From Clostridia bacterium (lineage in GTDB: Bacteria; Bacillota; Clostridia; Oscillospirales; Ruminococcaceae), in assembly GCA_026001145.1 (NCBI GenBank), contig BNZN01000006.1:1-32698 (forward strand): a DNA stretch of 32,698 nucleotides, read 5' to 3'. Positions 25,947-32,698 of this stretch are shown one piece after another. The notes beneath the pieces are model-generated. The model did not search any database and was not told the DNA's origin. It saw only the letters and a list, made by a program, of their open reading frames with translations. The translations under genes and the position numbers were made by a program. Numbering within the stretch: position 1 is the stretch's first letter; each line of letters opens with the position of its first letter.

Positions 25947-25976
25947 AGTATAACACAATCACCACCTAATATTCAA
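25947..25976 (-). promoter_or_regulatory. Promoter for the nup operon
   Basis: TTGAAT (complement of 25971-25976), an 18-bp spacer and TATACT (complement of 25947-25952), with TG one base before the -10. It lies about 120 bp upstream of the possible ATG at 25828. The 290-bp gap around it shows no other gene, and I see no purine riboswitch. Confidence 0.6.
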
Positions 25977-26034
25977 ACAACATACTTGAAACTTGGGAGC
26001 GGTGCATGGGGTTATGATCGTCATAGGATAGTCA

Positions 26035-26685
26035 CTAGATGGTTTTTCCTTTCCCCGCCTCACACACATCCACGAGCGGACAACCGCCGCAAACTGGGTT
26101 TTTGCGGCAATGTTCCTTTGCGTTGATGACAATTAGCGCATGATATCTATTGAAAAACCCCGCTTCCAGCGGCAAATTCTCCTCAAATAAAGATTTTGTC
26201 GCTTCATATCCGTTCCCTACGTCAATCGGTAAACGTGACAGTAGTCGTATGGTATAGGCATCTACAACGAAAGACGGAAATCCAAACGCATAAAGTAAAA
26301 TCGAATCGGCGGTTTCATGTCCCACGCCTTTGAGTGCCAGCAATTCCGCGCGGACGCGCTGGAGTGGCAGCTTATTCACGACATTCACGTCATTGCCATA
26401 CTGCCCAAACCACCGTGTGACTTCATGCAAATAGGATGCCTTTTGATTGAAAAATCCGGCCGGGCGAATGATGTCCGCAAGTTCGTCCGGTTTAAGGCGT
26501 ACCACATATTCCGGTGACAGGTTATCACCAAAGTTCGCAATCGCCTTTTTGACATTGCTCCACGCCGTATTTTGCGCCAAGATAGCGCCGACGATCACTT
26601 CGTAGGGCGTCTTCGCTGGCCACCATTTTGGGTCGCCGTAATGTGTGAGCAATGCTGTGTAAATTTCAGTTAATTTGTTTTGCAA
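26035..26685 (-). CDS. Endonuclease III-like HhH-GPD DNA glycosylase with Fe-S cluster
   Basis: This is a base-excision repair glycosylase of the Nth/MutY/MagIII superfamily. The helix-hairpin-helix is LKGVGHETADSILLYAFG (118-135) and the catalytic Asp142 lies in FVVDAYT. The lysine that makes Nth a bifunctional lyase is absent (HET instead of RKT), suggesting a monofunctional alkylbase-type glycosylase. Four cysteines at 193, 199, 202 and 208 should hold a [4Fe-4S] cluster, with C-x5-C first spacing rather than the usual x6. I chose TTG 26685 because GGAGG lies eight bases upstream; the open frame runs to 26730. Local G+C is raised in places (33 of 60 bases at 26341-26400), a hint of separate origin. 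It lies downstream of tRNA-Pro. Confidence 0.85.
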   Translation of the reverse strand: MQNKLTEIYTALLTHYGDPKWWPAKTPYEVIVGAILAQNTAWSNVKKAIANFGDNLSPEYVVRLKPDELADIIRPAGFFNQKASYLHEVTRWFGQYGNDVNVVNKLPLQRVRAELLALKGVGHETADSILLYAFGFPSFVVDAYTIRLLSRLPIDVGNGYEATKSLFEENLPLEAGFFNRYHALIVINAKEHCRKNPVCGGCPLVDVCEAGKGKTI

Positions 26686-26820
26686 CGCGACAGCCTCCAT
26701 TTGAAATTTGCTCAACCACCAACTTTGCACGTATTTGTGCTAACAATAACGAGCACCGCCCGGGAAACTTATTCCTAGGCGGTATTTACTACTTTGTTCC
26801 AAATACTATAACAGGACTTC

Positions 26821-26897
26821 TGGTCGAGGCGACAGGAGTCGAACCTGCGGCATCTTGGTCCCAAACCAAGCACTCTACCAAACTGAGCTACGCCTCG
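26821..26897 (-). tRNA. tRNA-Pro (anticodon TGG)
   Basis: The complement folds as a cloverleaf with acceptor CGAGGCG/CGCCTCG, D-arm TAGCTCAG..., anticodon stem CTTGG/CCAAG with loop TTTGGGA (anticodon TGG), T-loop GTTCGACTC and an encoded CCA end. It is 77 nt including CCA. Confidence 0.97.
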
Positions 26898-26926
26898 AAA
26901 ACTATCTACTTCCCAAATTCTCCCAA

Positions 26927-26955
26927 ATAATAACATACCGAACGGATCCTGTCAA
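26927..26955 (-). promoter_or_regulatory. Promoter of tRNA-Pro
   Basis: Consensus TTGACA (complement of 26950-26955), a 17-bp spacer and TATTAT (complement of 26927-26932), about 30 bp before the tRNA. This is among the strongest promoters in the window and may also transcribe the glycosylase gene. Confidence 0.8.
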
Positions 26956-27086
26956 TTTATAGTGTTTATGCAAAGCGAGCGGATCGTATTTCATACACAA
27001 TTCTGCAGTATGCTTTTTACGTCTTTTTCATCTCGCTTCGAATTTGGGGACGGTTGAAAGGTAACGAAATGGCAATGTGAAATTTG

Positions 27087-27115
27087 GGATCAGTTCGGAA
27101 GAGCTGGTCCTTTTT
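27087..27115 (+). terminator. Terminator-like hairpin before the aldolase promoter
   Basis: GGATCAG and CTGGTCC form a seven-base stem (one G-U) followed by TTTTT. The 337-bp gap 26898-27234 otherwise holds only the two flanking promoters. No plus-strand gene that would need this terminator is visible. Confidence 0.4.
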
Positions 27116-27140
27116 GTTCGTGGTGGGCGGTTGTGTAGAC

Positions 27141-27169
27141 TTGCAATTGGCTAAAATTTGAGGTATAAT
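27141..27169 (+). promoter_or_regulatory. Promoter of the fba-yebC-dut unit
   Basis: TTGCAA at 27141-27146, a 17-bp spacer and TATAAT at 27164-27169. The aldolase ATG is 65 bp downstream. Confidence 0.75.
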
Positions 27170-27234
27170 AACCTGCGTGAAATAAGGAATGTTACAGGAT
27201 GGATCGGCATTTTGGCTGAGAAAGAAGTGGTGAG

Positions 27235-28098
27235 ATGTTAACCTCGGGAAAAGAGATTTTGACCAAGGCGAATCGGCAAAACTACGCTGTTGGGGCGTTC
27301 AATGTCAACAACATGGAACAAATTCAAGCGGTGATAAGTGCAGCAGAGCAAAAGATGGCTCCTGTGATTTTGCAGGTTACAGAAAGCACAATAAAATACG
27401 CGGGGTTGTTTTGTTTGAGTGATTTCATCACAAATTTGGCAGAAAAAAGTTTTGTTCCAATTGCGCTACACTTTGACCACGGGACTACATATGATTTAAT
27501 AATTCAGTGCATCAGAAGCGGTTTTACATCCGTTATGATTGATGCTTCGATGTTTAGTTTGGATGAAAACATAAAAAAAACAAAAGAGATTGTTAAAGTA
27601 GCTCATGCATGCGGAGTTTCGGTCGAAGCAGAACTTGGAAGGGTTTCGGAAGCAGAAGGACCCTATTTTAACGAAAACGAATCCGAAGATGATGCCATGT
27701 TTACAGATCCCACCGAAGCAGAAACTTTTGTGAACGAAGCGGGAATTGATTCTCTTGGTGTCTCAATTGGGAATGCGCACGGAAAATATAGGAAGGTGCC
27801 ATGCTTGAATTTTGAAAGACTACGCGAGATAAAAGCTCTGGTTAAAATCCCGCTTGTTTTGCACGGAGCCTCTGGAATTGCGCCAGACGACCTGAGACTA
27901 GCCATTAGAAACGGCATAAATAAAGTGAATACCGACACGGATTTGAAGCAAGCGTTTAGTGATGGGCTCCGAGAGATTTTTCTTGCAAATTCGGAAGAGT
28001 GTGATGTTAGAAAGCTCGGCGGAAGAGCGCGGGAGAAAATGACAGAAGTTGTGAAAGAAAAGATAAATATATGTGGATCAACAAAGATGGCGCTTTAA
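27235..28098 (+). CDS. Class II fructose-bisphosphate aldolase family protein
   Basis: This zinc-dependent class II aldolase is expected to cleave fructose-1,6-bisphosphate into dihydroxyacetone phosphate and glyceraldehyde-3-phosphate. The metal ligand region HFDHG, SVMIDAS, the AELGRVSEAEG loop, the HGKY histidine and LHGASGI are all present. Its 287 residues fit the FbaA/GatY group. I favour the FBP enzyme, but tagatose-bisphosphate or another ketose cannot be excluded by eye. It is the first gene of a plus-strand unit with its own promoter, ending 18 bp before yebC. Confidence 0.9.
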   Translation: MLTSGKEILTKANRQNYAVGAFNVNNMEQIQAVISAAEQKMAPVILQVTESTIKYAGLFCLSDFITNLAEKSFVPIALHFDHGTTYDLIIQCIRSGFTSVMIDASMFSLDENIKKTKEIVKVAHACGVSVEAELGRVSEAEGPYFNENESEDDAMFTDPTEAETFVNEAGIDSLGVSIGNAHGKYRKVPCLNFERLREIKALVKIPLVLHGASGIAPDDLRLAIRNGINKVNTDTDLKQAFSDGLREIFLANSEECDVRKLGGRAREKMTEVVKEKINICGSTKMAL

Positions 28099-28116
28099 GC
28101 GAAGGGGTCAAAATAT

Positions 28117-28833
28117 ATGTCAGGACATTCGAAGTGGAGTAATATCAAACGCAAAAAAGAAAAAACCGACGCACAGAGAGCAAAGATAGTCACGAAAATA
28201 AGCAGAGAAATTCTGGTGTGCGTCAAAGAGCACGGTTGTGACATGAAATCTAACCTCAAGCTGGTTGAGCTTTTTGCCAAAGCACGGGCGAACAACATCC
28301 CGTCGGAAAACATCGAGAGATTAATTGCCAAAGCTTCTGGGAACACAGATAAAAACAATTACGAAGAAATTATCTATGAGGGGTATGGAGCTGCCGGCGT
28401 TGCTGTGATGGTGCGTGCACTTACGGATAACAGAAACAGGACGGCCGGGGACCTGCGTTATTATTTCGATAAGTTTGGCGGAAACCTTGGACAGACCGGT
28501 TGCGTGAATTTTCAGTTCACTGAGGTCGGGATGATTGCTCTGGAAGGCAAAATTGATGAAAAAGCGTTAATACAGGATCTGCTAGAGCTTGATGTTGAAG
28601 ATTTTGAAGTTTCAGACGGGATGGCAACTATTACAACCAAGCCAAACAAATTGCTTGAGGTCAAAGCTGCACTGGGCACGAAATATAATGTGATTGAATC
28701 TGATTTTGAACAAAAACCCCTCAACCTCATAAGTGTTGAAGATGAAGCGAGCTTAGAAAAGGTGAGATGTTTGTTAGATGCTTTGGATGACAATGATGAT
28801 GTGCAGAAGGTTTGGTGCAATTTGGAAGAGTGA
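28117..28833 (+). CDS. yebC: YebC/PmpR family protein
   Basis: Proteins of this family are described as DNA-binding regulators and, more recently, as translation factors easing ribosome stalling at proline-rich sequences. The start MSGHSKWSNIKRKKEKTDAQ and the FAKARANNIPSENIERLIAKA block are diagnostic, as are YEGYGAAGVAVMV and RYYFDKFGGNLGQTGCV. Its 238 residues are normal. AAGGGG lies nine bases before the ATG. yebC is often near ruvABC in Bacillota; here ruvB is elsewhere in the window. Confidence 0.95.
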   Translation: MSGHSKWSNIKRKKEKTDAQRAKIVTKISREILVCVKEHGCDMKSNLKLVELFAKARANNIPSENIERLIAKASGNTDKNNYEEIIYEGYGAAGVAVMVRALTDNRNRTAGDLRYYFDKFGGNLGQTGCVNFQFTEVGMIALEGKIDEKALIQDLLELDVEDFEVSDGMATITTKPNKLLEVKAALGTKYNVIESDFEQKPLNLISVEDEASLEKVRCLLDALDDNDDVQKVWCNLEE

Positions 28834-28864
28834 GAAAAATAAAACAAATCAAGAGGAATAAAAC

Positions 28865-29308
28865 GTGATTAAAATTCGAATTAAGAGAATAAATTCTTTG
28901 GCCAAGTTGCCGGCCAGGGCAACAGCCGGCAGCGCCGGTTGTGACCTTTGCGCGGCAACTGCCGAGAAGCTGTTGATTCGCGCTGGTGAAACGGCTAAGG
29001 TTCCCACCGGAATTAGTGTGGAAATTCCAAGTTCTGATCTTGTTGGTTTAGTGTTTGCGAGAAGTGGGCTTAGCGTTAAGGCCGGTGTCTCTTTGGCCAA
29101 TGCCGTCGGCGTAATTGACAGTGACTACAGAGGGGAGATTGTTGTGGCTCTCCACAATCACTCTCCAAATGATTATTTTGTTGGACCCGGTGAGCGCATC
29201 GCACAGCTGTTGATTATGCCGGTTGTCGTCTTTGAATTCGAGGAAGCTGACGAACTTGGGGATACGCAAAGAGGTGACGGTGGTTTTGGATCAACGGGAA
29301 CAAAATAA
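28865..29308 (+). CDS. dut: Deoxyuridine triphosphatase (dUTPase)
   Basis: Trimeric dUTPase hydrolyses dUTP to dUMP, keeping uracil out of DNA and feeding dTMP synthesis. The five family motifs appear in order: SAGCDL, ARSGLSV, GVIDSDYRGEI, GERIAQLLI and RGDGGFGSTG at the C-terminus. Its 147 residues are normal. The GTG start at 28865 has AGAGGA upstream. Its end is close to the next small gene, whose possible upstream starts would overlap it. Confidence 0.96.
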   Translation: MIKIRIKRINSLAKLPARATAGSAGCDLCAATAEKLLIRAGETAKVPTGISVEIPSSDLVGLVFARSGLSVKAGVSLANAVGVIDSDYRGEIVVALHNHSPNDYFVGPGERIAQLLIMPVVVFEFEEADELGDTQRGDGGFGSTGTK

Positions 29309-29318
29309 TTTGGACTCT

Positions 29319-29579
29319 TTGGAAGTTGTTCTGCACAACAATTGGGTGCTGGTTATTGACAGGTTCGAGGGAGATTATGCCGTGTGTGAGGTGCTTTCAT
29401 GCGGCAAAATCATTAAAATCCAAAGAAAGTATTTGCCAAAAAATGCTGCGGGAAACGACGTCTTAAAGCCTGATCTTTCAGGGGGAAAGTTGATGATTGA
29501 TGTTGAAATGACAGCTCAAAGGCGTAAAGAAGCTTTTGCAAAGTTAAAAAATCTTTTGAAATCAGAACCCCTGGCTTAG
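29319..29579 (+). CDS. Small DUF3006-like protein
   Basis: The segment VIDRFEGDYAVCEV, then IQRKYLPKNAAGNDVL and TAQRRKEAFAKLKNLL, matches the layout of the small DUF3006 family, a short beta-rich protein of unknown function with the VDRFEGDxAV signature. The start is unsure. TTG 29319 gives 86 residues in line with the family. GTG 29280 (after AGAGG, overlapping dut) and GTG 29346 are alternatives; longer frames only translate the end of dut in another frame. It follows dut directly and is followed by a decayed repeat. No function can be assigned. Confidence 0.7.
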   Translation: MEVVLHNNWVLVIDRFEGDYAVCEVLSCGKIIKIQRKYLPKNAAGNDVLKPDLSGGKLMIDVEMTAQRRKEAFAKLKNLLKSEPLA

Positions 29580-29589
29580 CCCGGTTGCT

Positions 29590-29785
29590 TGTTTTATGGC
29601 CGATGCATTAAACAGAGCAAAAAAACCTTAGACTCTGGAGAAAAGCGTTGTGGAGAGGGTCCAGGGGTGGGGGGAAAAAATCGCAATCTCTGGCTTGTTT
29701 TGGAAAGCGAGTTGGCAAAAACTAAGAAAAGTACGAGAAAGCGAATTTGTTACGAATTCCGGAGTGCTTGGAAAGCAATCGGAAT
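29590..29785 (+). repeat. Decayed copy 4 of the dispersed element
   Basis: It reads in the same core order as copy 2 (minus strand): ttagactctgg, agcgttgtggagagggtccagggg, a weak cgcaatctctggcttgttttgg, gtacgagaaagcgaatttg, then ccggagtgcttggaaagca at about 29758-29777. The long hairpins have lost pairing, and terminal repeats are not clear. Limits are approximate. Confidence 0.6.
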
Positions 29786-29817
29786 GACTTAATTGAGCGC
29801 AAAATTGATAAGCTTGT

Positions 29818-29903
29818 GGAGAAGTGGCCGAGCGGTCGAAGGCGCACGATTGGAAATCGTGTGAGTTTAAGCTCCGTGGGTTCGAATCCCACCTTCTCCG
29901 CCA
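29818..29903 (+). tRNA. tRNA-Ser (anticodon GGA)
   Basis: Class II tRNA with acceptor GGAGAAG/CTTCTCC, anticodon stem CACGA/TCGTG with loop TTGGAAA (anticodon GGA), a long variable arm (TGAGTTTAAGCTCC), T-arm GTGGGTTCGAATCCCAC, discriminator G and encoded CCA. It is 86 nt including CCA. Confidence 0.97.
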
Positions 29904-29996
29904 CACAAGCGCGGTTTGAACAAATTAGTCCGCAGCGTTCCCTCCAATTGCGTGTTTTTCATATATTTAAAAAGCGTGCCATGCTAAATGGTAATG

Positions 29997-30020
29997 TTCT
30001 AACAAACTAGCTTGTTAGAA
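29997..30020. repeat. Inverted repeat just upstream of the flagellin promoter
   Basis: TTCTAACAA and TTGTTAGAA form perfect nine-base arms with a six-base spacer, ending four bases before the sigma-D-like -35. No T-tract follows, so an operator is more likely than a terminator. The rest of 29904-30130 holds the promoter and a 5' leader, and no gene. Confidence 0.5.
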
Positions 30021-30024
30021 AAAC

Positions 30025-30051
30025 TAAAGTTCGCCCATCACAAACCGATAT
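30025..30051 (+). promoter_or_regulatory. Sigma-D/sigma-28-type flagellar promoter
   Basis: TAAA at 30025-30028, a 15-bp spacer and ACCGATAT at 30044-30051 match the Bacillus sigma-D consensus (TAAA-N15-GCCGATAT) except for one base. The flagellin ATG is about 80 bp downstream. Confidence 0.8.
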
Positions 30052-30130
30052 ATGGGTCGGCTAAGAAGATTAATAAAGGTCTATCAGCAAAAGAGGTTTA
30101 AATTTATAGATTGGAAAGGAATGGGGAATT

Positions 30131-31036
30131 ATGGCTTTGTCAAGAGGCGATTCGATTCGGCACAATTCACACATGCAGAGCGCTATGATCTATGTGAAGC
30201 GCAGTCAAGCGAAATCACAGAACGCGAACGAGAGGATGCAGACAGGGCTGGGGATTCTAAGGCCGAGTGACAATCTCGCTGGGTCGATGATGGCAAACCA
30301 ACTGAGGGCGACATTGGAGATTTCTCGGCAGGGCATCCGCAACCTAAATGAGGTGCAGGCCATTGTCGGCGTTGTGGAAAGTAGTATGACGACTCTGTCG
30401 GGTATCCTTCAGGAGATTGGAGCGCTCGCGCTACAAGCGGCAGGACCAGCAAGAACAACAGATCAAGTACGAGCAATTCAAGATGCGGCTCATGCTGCGG
30501 GCAGGGCGTTTAACGCTGCGCTGCGCGCTGCCAAATACAATGGAGTTGAGCTGCTGAGCGGTAGATTTGCTGCTAGGCCGATGGCATTCGGAGAAGGTCT
30601 TGTGACTTTGCAGTTTGCCAATCTTTCTGCCGATGCCATTGCGGCGTTGGTACCAACGCAGTCGTTTACGGCAATAACCTTGATACAAGGAGGAGGCGCG
30701 CTAGCAACGCCAACGCAGTGTTTGTCAATCGTGGACAGGATGCGGTTGATCGTGGGTGCCTTCGAGTCGCAGCGTTCGATTATGGGCTCGTTTGCTAGTC
30801 GTTTGGATGCGTTGGTGGACGCTCGCAGTGATAATTTGGCCGCGATGGAAGACGCGTTGTCGCTTATCGAAGATGTGCCGATGCTGGAATCGCAGGTTGA
30901 GGCCGGCAAGGCAGCGGCTCTGGCGGAGGGCAGCGAGCAGGGATTGCAGATGGCTCTCTCTAAGATGGGCCGCGATGTACAACGACTGGCTCGGGCTTTC
31001 TCTGTGATCATGAGCATACAAAACGCGGGCTCGTAG
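30131..31036 (+). CDS. Divergent flagellin
   Basis: Its 301 residues have flagellin layout. The N-terminal D0/D1 helices hold NANERMQTGLGILRPSDNLAG (counterpart of RLSSGLRINSAADDAAG), IRNLNEVQAIVGVVESSM and IGALALQAA. A short variable middle follows (about 145-200). The C-terminal D1 helix has IVDRMRLIVGAFESQRSIMGSFASRLDALV. The very C-terminus departs from the usual AQANQ-type ending. A sigma-D-like promoter and AAAGGA before the ATG support expression. Composition is unlike its neighbours: 32 and 33 G+C of 60 at 30421-30480 and 30841-30900, against 21 of 60 in glmM at 5641-5700. No other flagellar gene is in the window. A hairpin terminator follows. A non-filament flagellin paralogue is possible. 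Confidence 0.82.
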   Translation: MALSRGDSIRHNSHMQSAMIYVKRSQAKSQNANERMQTGLGILRPSDNLAGSMMANQLRATLEISRQGIRNLNEVQAIVGVVESSMTTLSGILQEIGALALQAAGPARTTDQVRAIQDAAHAAGRAFNAALRAAKYNGVELLSGRFAARPMAFGEGLVTLQFANLSADAIAALVPTQSFTAITLIQGGGALATPTQCLSIVDRMRLIVGAFESQRSIMGSFASRLDALVDARSDNLAAMEDALSLIEDVPMLESQVEAGKAAALAEGSEQGLQMALSKMGRDVQRLARAFSVIMSIQNAGS

Positions 31037-31065
31037 TTGTCTCGTTAAACACGAATAAACCTCTA

Positions 31066-31098
31066 GACGGCCGTTCTCTTGTGAACGGCCGTCTTGTT
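31066..31098 (+). terminator. Flagellin terminator hairpin
   Basis: GACGGCCGTTC (31066-31076) and GAACGGCCGTC (31083-31093) form a perfect 11-bp stem with a six-base loop, 30 bp after the flagellin stop. The following T-tract (TTGTT) is short. Confidence 0.7.
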
Positions 31099-31120
31099 GA
31101 GGGCTTTAGCCTGTTGGCTG

Positions 31121-31731
31121 AACGCCTTGAGCGAAACGAGCAACCACCCGCATAGCGGGTGGGGAATAAGGGGAATAGTTTAGCTCACACAAAATGAATG
31201 TGTAAATCCATTGTTTACACCTAAGTATAGACGAAAGGCCATATTTAAGCACTACAAGCAAAGCATCAAAGAAATTCTGATCCAACTATGCAAGTACAAA
31301 GATGTTGAAATGATAGAAAGGAATCTAATGCCGGATCATGTGCATATGTTGATGAGCATCCTGCCTAAAATAAGCGTGTCGAGTTTCATGGGGTATCTGT
31401 AAGGGGAAGAGCGCACTAATGATATTCGATAAACATGCGAACTTGAAATACAAATTTGGCAATCGGCATTTTTGGGCAGAAGGATATTACGTCAGCACTG
31501 TAGGACTGAACGAAGAAACTATTGCAAAATATATCCGAGAACAAGAACAGCATGACATGGCGTTAGATAAACTGAGTGTGAAGGAATACGAGGACCCCTT
31601 TAGGAGGAAGCAAGGAATACAAACACTTGGAGGCTTGAACAAAGTGAAAGCCAGCGCCTTGAGACGCAGGTCGGTAACAAGGCCTTATAGGCCTTGAGCA
31701 AACCATCCGTCGGACGGATGTGGTTATGATT
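31121..31731 (+). mobile_element. Degenerate IS200/IS605-type insertion sequence
   Basis: Subterminal hairpins flank the transposase remnant: CCACCCG/CGGGTGG at 31144-31162 on the left and CATCCGT/ACGGATG at 31704-31720 on the right. Both are preceded by CCTTGAGC. Hairpin ends without terminal inverted repeats are typical of the HUH/Y1 transposase family. Exact cleavage sites were not determined. Confidence 0.75.
31159..31697 (+). pseudogene. tnpA: Broken IS200-type TnpA transposase
   Basis: Spliced across frames, this matches a Y1 HUH single-strand transposase: FTPKYRRKAI, the MPDHVHMLM metal-binding HUH motif, ISVSSFMGYL, HFWAEGYYVSTVGLNEETI, the catalytic Tyr in KYIREQE, and a SVKEYEDPF tail. 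From a GTG at 31159, VGNKGNSLAHTK runs into a TGA at 31195-31197 where the family has Trp. Bases are then missing around 31205-31215 (frame change). An extra T at 31400 makes GYL-stop where GYLKGKSAL is expected. With a nonsense codon and two frameshifts it cannot make active transposase. Confidence 0.85.
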
Positions 31732-32491
31732 CCCAAAGATGCTCACCCAACTTCCAGCATTCATCAAAATTCTTTGTGTTCGTCGGCAAAACTACATCCG
31801 ACGATTCAAATTTATAACCGACACCCCAAATTGTTTTCAGATTCCAACGGTCAGAAACGCCTTTGATTTTTTCGCGCAGCCTTTTGATGTGCACGTCAAC
31901 CGTTCGAGAATCTCCGTAATATTCAAACCCCCAAACCTCGTCCAACAATTGGTTTCTGGTATAGACTTTATTGGGGTTGCTGGAAAGCAGGAACAGAAGC
32001 TCCATCTCTTTGGGAGGCAATGTTACCTTTTGGGATTTAATAAATAGTTCATATTTTACCATGTCAATGGAAAGATTATCAAGGGATACCTGCGTCTTGA
32101 TGTCGCCTTTGATAGCGTTATATTTGGTTGCTCTTCTGATTTGCGCTTTGATGCGTGCAACCAGTTCTTTGATGTCAAATGGCTTAATAACATAATCATC
32201 AGCTCCGAGTTCAAACCCCAAAACTTTGGCAAAAACATCGCTTTTGTAACTCAAGATCATAATCGGGCAATTGGACCGAGCGCGGATATCTTTGCAGATC
32301 TGCCAGCCATCAACGAACTGGAAGACCACATCCATAATGACAAGATCTGGGTTCACCGACTCGAACTTTTCTTGCCATTTGTTTGTGTTGGTAATTATCT
32401 CCACGGCACTATTTTCATGTTCCAAGTGCATTTTCAAAAACTCCGAAGAGTTTTTGTCTTCGTCTATTATCAAGATTTTCCTGAGTGGCAT
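31724..32491 (-). CDS. OmpR/PhoB-family response regulator
   Basis: This is a two-component transcription regulator. The receiver domain (about 1-118) has acidic residues Asp10-Glu-Asp12, phosphoacceptor Asp54 in VIMDVVF, Ser81, and Lys103 in IKPFD. The C-terminal winged-helix DNA-binding domain (about 130-232) has TLPPKEMELLFLLSSNPNKV, LLDEVWGFEYYGDSRTVDVHIKRLREKI and TIWGVGYKF. The last 24 residues (from SSDVVLP) extend past the normal PhoB end and are unique. Its 255 residues are slightly long. GGAG precedes the ATG. No histidine kinase is adjacent in view. Confidence 0.94.
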   Translation of the reverse strand: MPLRKILIIDEDKNSSEFLKMHLEHENSAVEIITNTNKWQEKFESVNPDLVIMDVVFQFVDGWQICKDIRARSNCPIMILSYKSDVFAKVLGFELGADDYVIKPFDIKELVARIKAQIRRATKYNAIKGDIKTQVSLDNLSIDMVKYELFIKSQKVTLPPKEMELLFLLSSNPNKVYTRNQLLDEVWGFEYYGDSRTVDVHIKRLREKIKGVSDRWNLKTIWGVGYKFESSDVVLPTNTKNFDECWKLGEHLWES

Positions 32492-32530
32492 GTTTAACTC
32501 CTTATGCTGATTTAAGACTCGCTTGCGTGT

Positions 32531-32559
32531 ATTGTAACAAAAAATTCACGGCTTTGCAA
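32531..32559 (-). promoter_or_regulatory. Promoter of the response regulator
   Basis: TTGCAA (complement of 32554-32559), a 17-bp spacer and TACAAT (complement of 32531-32536), with TG one base before the -10. It lies about 40 bp upstream of the start codon. Confidence 0.65.
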
Positions 32560-32592
32560 GTCCTCATCTCAGAGGAGTGGCCGAAGAGAAAC

Positions 32593-32698
32593 TCAAATAA
32601 AATCAACCACAGCAAAAGGCAGCTCGCATTTGTCGTAACTCTCACGAAACCTTTGCTTTGCTTCTCCAAATTTGTTGCACGCTTCCACGAAAACCTCC
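32593..32698 (-). CDS. C-terminal end of an unidentified gene, cut by the window edge
   Basis: An open minus-strand frame enters from the right edge and stops at TGA (complement of 32593-32595). The 34 visible residues include EVFVEACNKFGEAKQRF and end AVVDFI. Composition is coding-like (charged helix, then hydrophobic end), but I recognise no family. It lies upstream of the response regulator promoter. Confidence 0.5.
   Translation of the reverse strand, partial: EVFVEACNKFGEAKQRFRESYDKCELPFAVVDFI

Noticed and set aside
29589..29792. 67-codon plus-strand ORF after the DUF3006-like gene
   Set aside because: It lies entirely within decayed copy 4 of the repeat and has no ribosome binding site.
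30052..30270. Plus-strand ORF overlapping the flagellin start
   Set aside because: It begins at the sigma-D promoter region, before or at the expected transcript start, and is out of frame with the flagellin, which has the good ribosome binding site.
1..32698. CRISPR arrays, phage genes or a replication origin
   Set aside because: No regularly spaced direct repeats, no phage structural genes and no DnaA-box cluster were seen; the only repeats are the dispersed element and the IS remnant.

Overview
The window looks like a low-to-medium G+C member of the Bacillota, most likely an uncultured Clostridia-like bacterium. The evidence is gene order typical of that phylum: ecfA1-ecfA2-ecfT-truA, asp23-nusB, ligA-gatC-gatA-gatB, a NupOPQ-type nucleoside importer, and strong AGGAG-type ribosome binding sites. 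Starts at GTG and TTG are common and one gene appears to start at ATT. I cannot name a species.

Layout. Positions 1-68 are an exact inverted copy of part of ecfT, so the left edge is an inversion or assembly junction. From 230 down to 3864 (minus strand) lie a truncated membrane protein, truA, the ECF transporter core and a methyltransferase. Positions 4834-5050 hold a candidate structured RNA. From 5112 to about 21670 all genes are on the minus strand and closely spaced, probably one long transcription unit: asp23, nusB, asnB-type amidotransferase, D-aspartate ligase, Asp/Glu racemase, ligA, gatC, an exported peptide-deformylase-like protein, gatA, an AlaX-like editing protein, a Fic protein, gatB, asnS, ruvB, glmM. 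Next (minus) come a GNAT acetyltransferase, a nucleoside ABC importer, a HhH DNA glycosylase and tRNA-Pro. From 27141 the strand switches to plus: class II aldolase, yebC, dut, a DUF3006-like protein, tRNA-Ser(GGA), a G+C-rich divergent flagellin behind a sigma-D/sigma-28-type promoter, and a decayed IS200-type element. A minus-strand response regulator and the end of another gene close the window.

Working together. The amidotransferase, D-Asp ligase and racemase form a plausible complete cassette for a D-Asp/D-isoAsn peptidoglycan cross-bridge, in the same unit as glmM. GatCAB, AsnS and AlaX serve tRNA charging and quality control.

The most unusual feature is a dispersed, hairpin-rich element of about 300-350 bp with imperfect 19-bp terminal inverted repeats. 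It sits between co-directional genes at two well-preserved loci, each flanked by 18-25 bp direct repeats that duplicate the ribosome binding site or start codon of the downstream gene. Three more decayed or partial copies lie in other gaps. Its core is inverted relative to its ends between the two good copies. No transposase for it is visible here.
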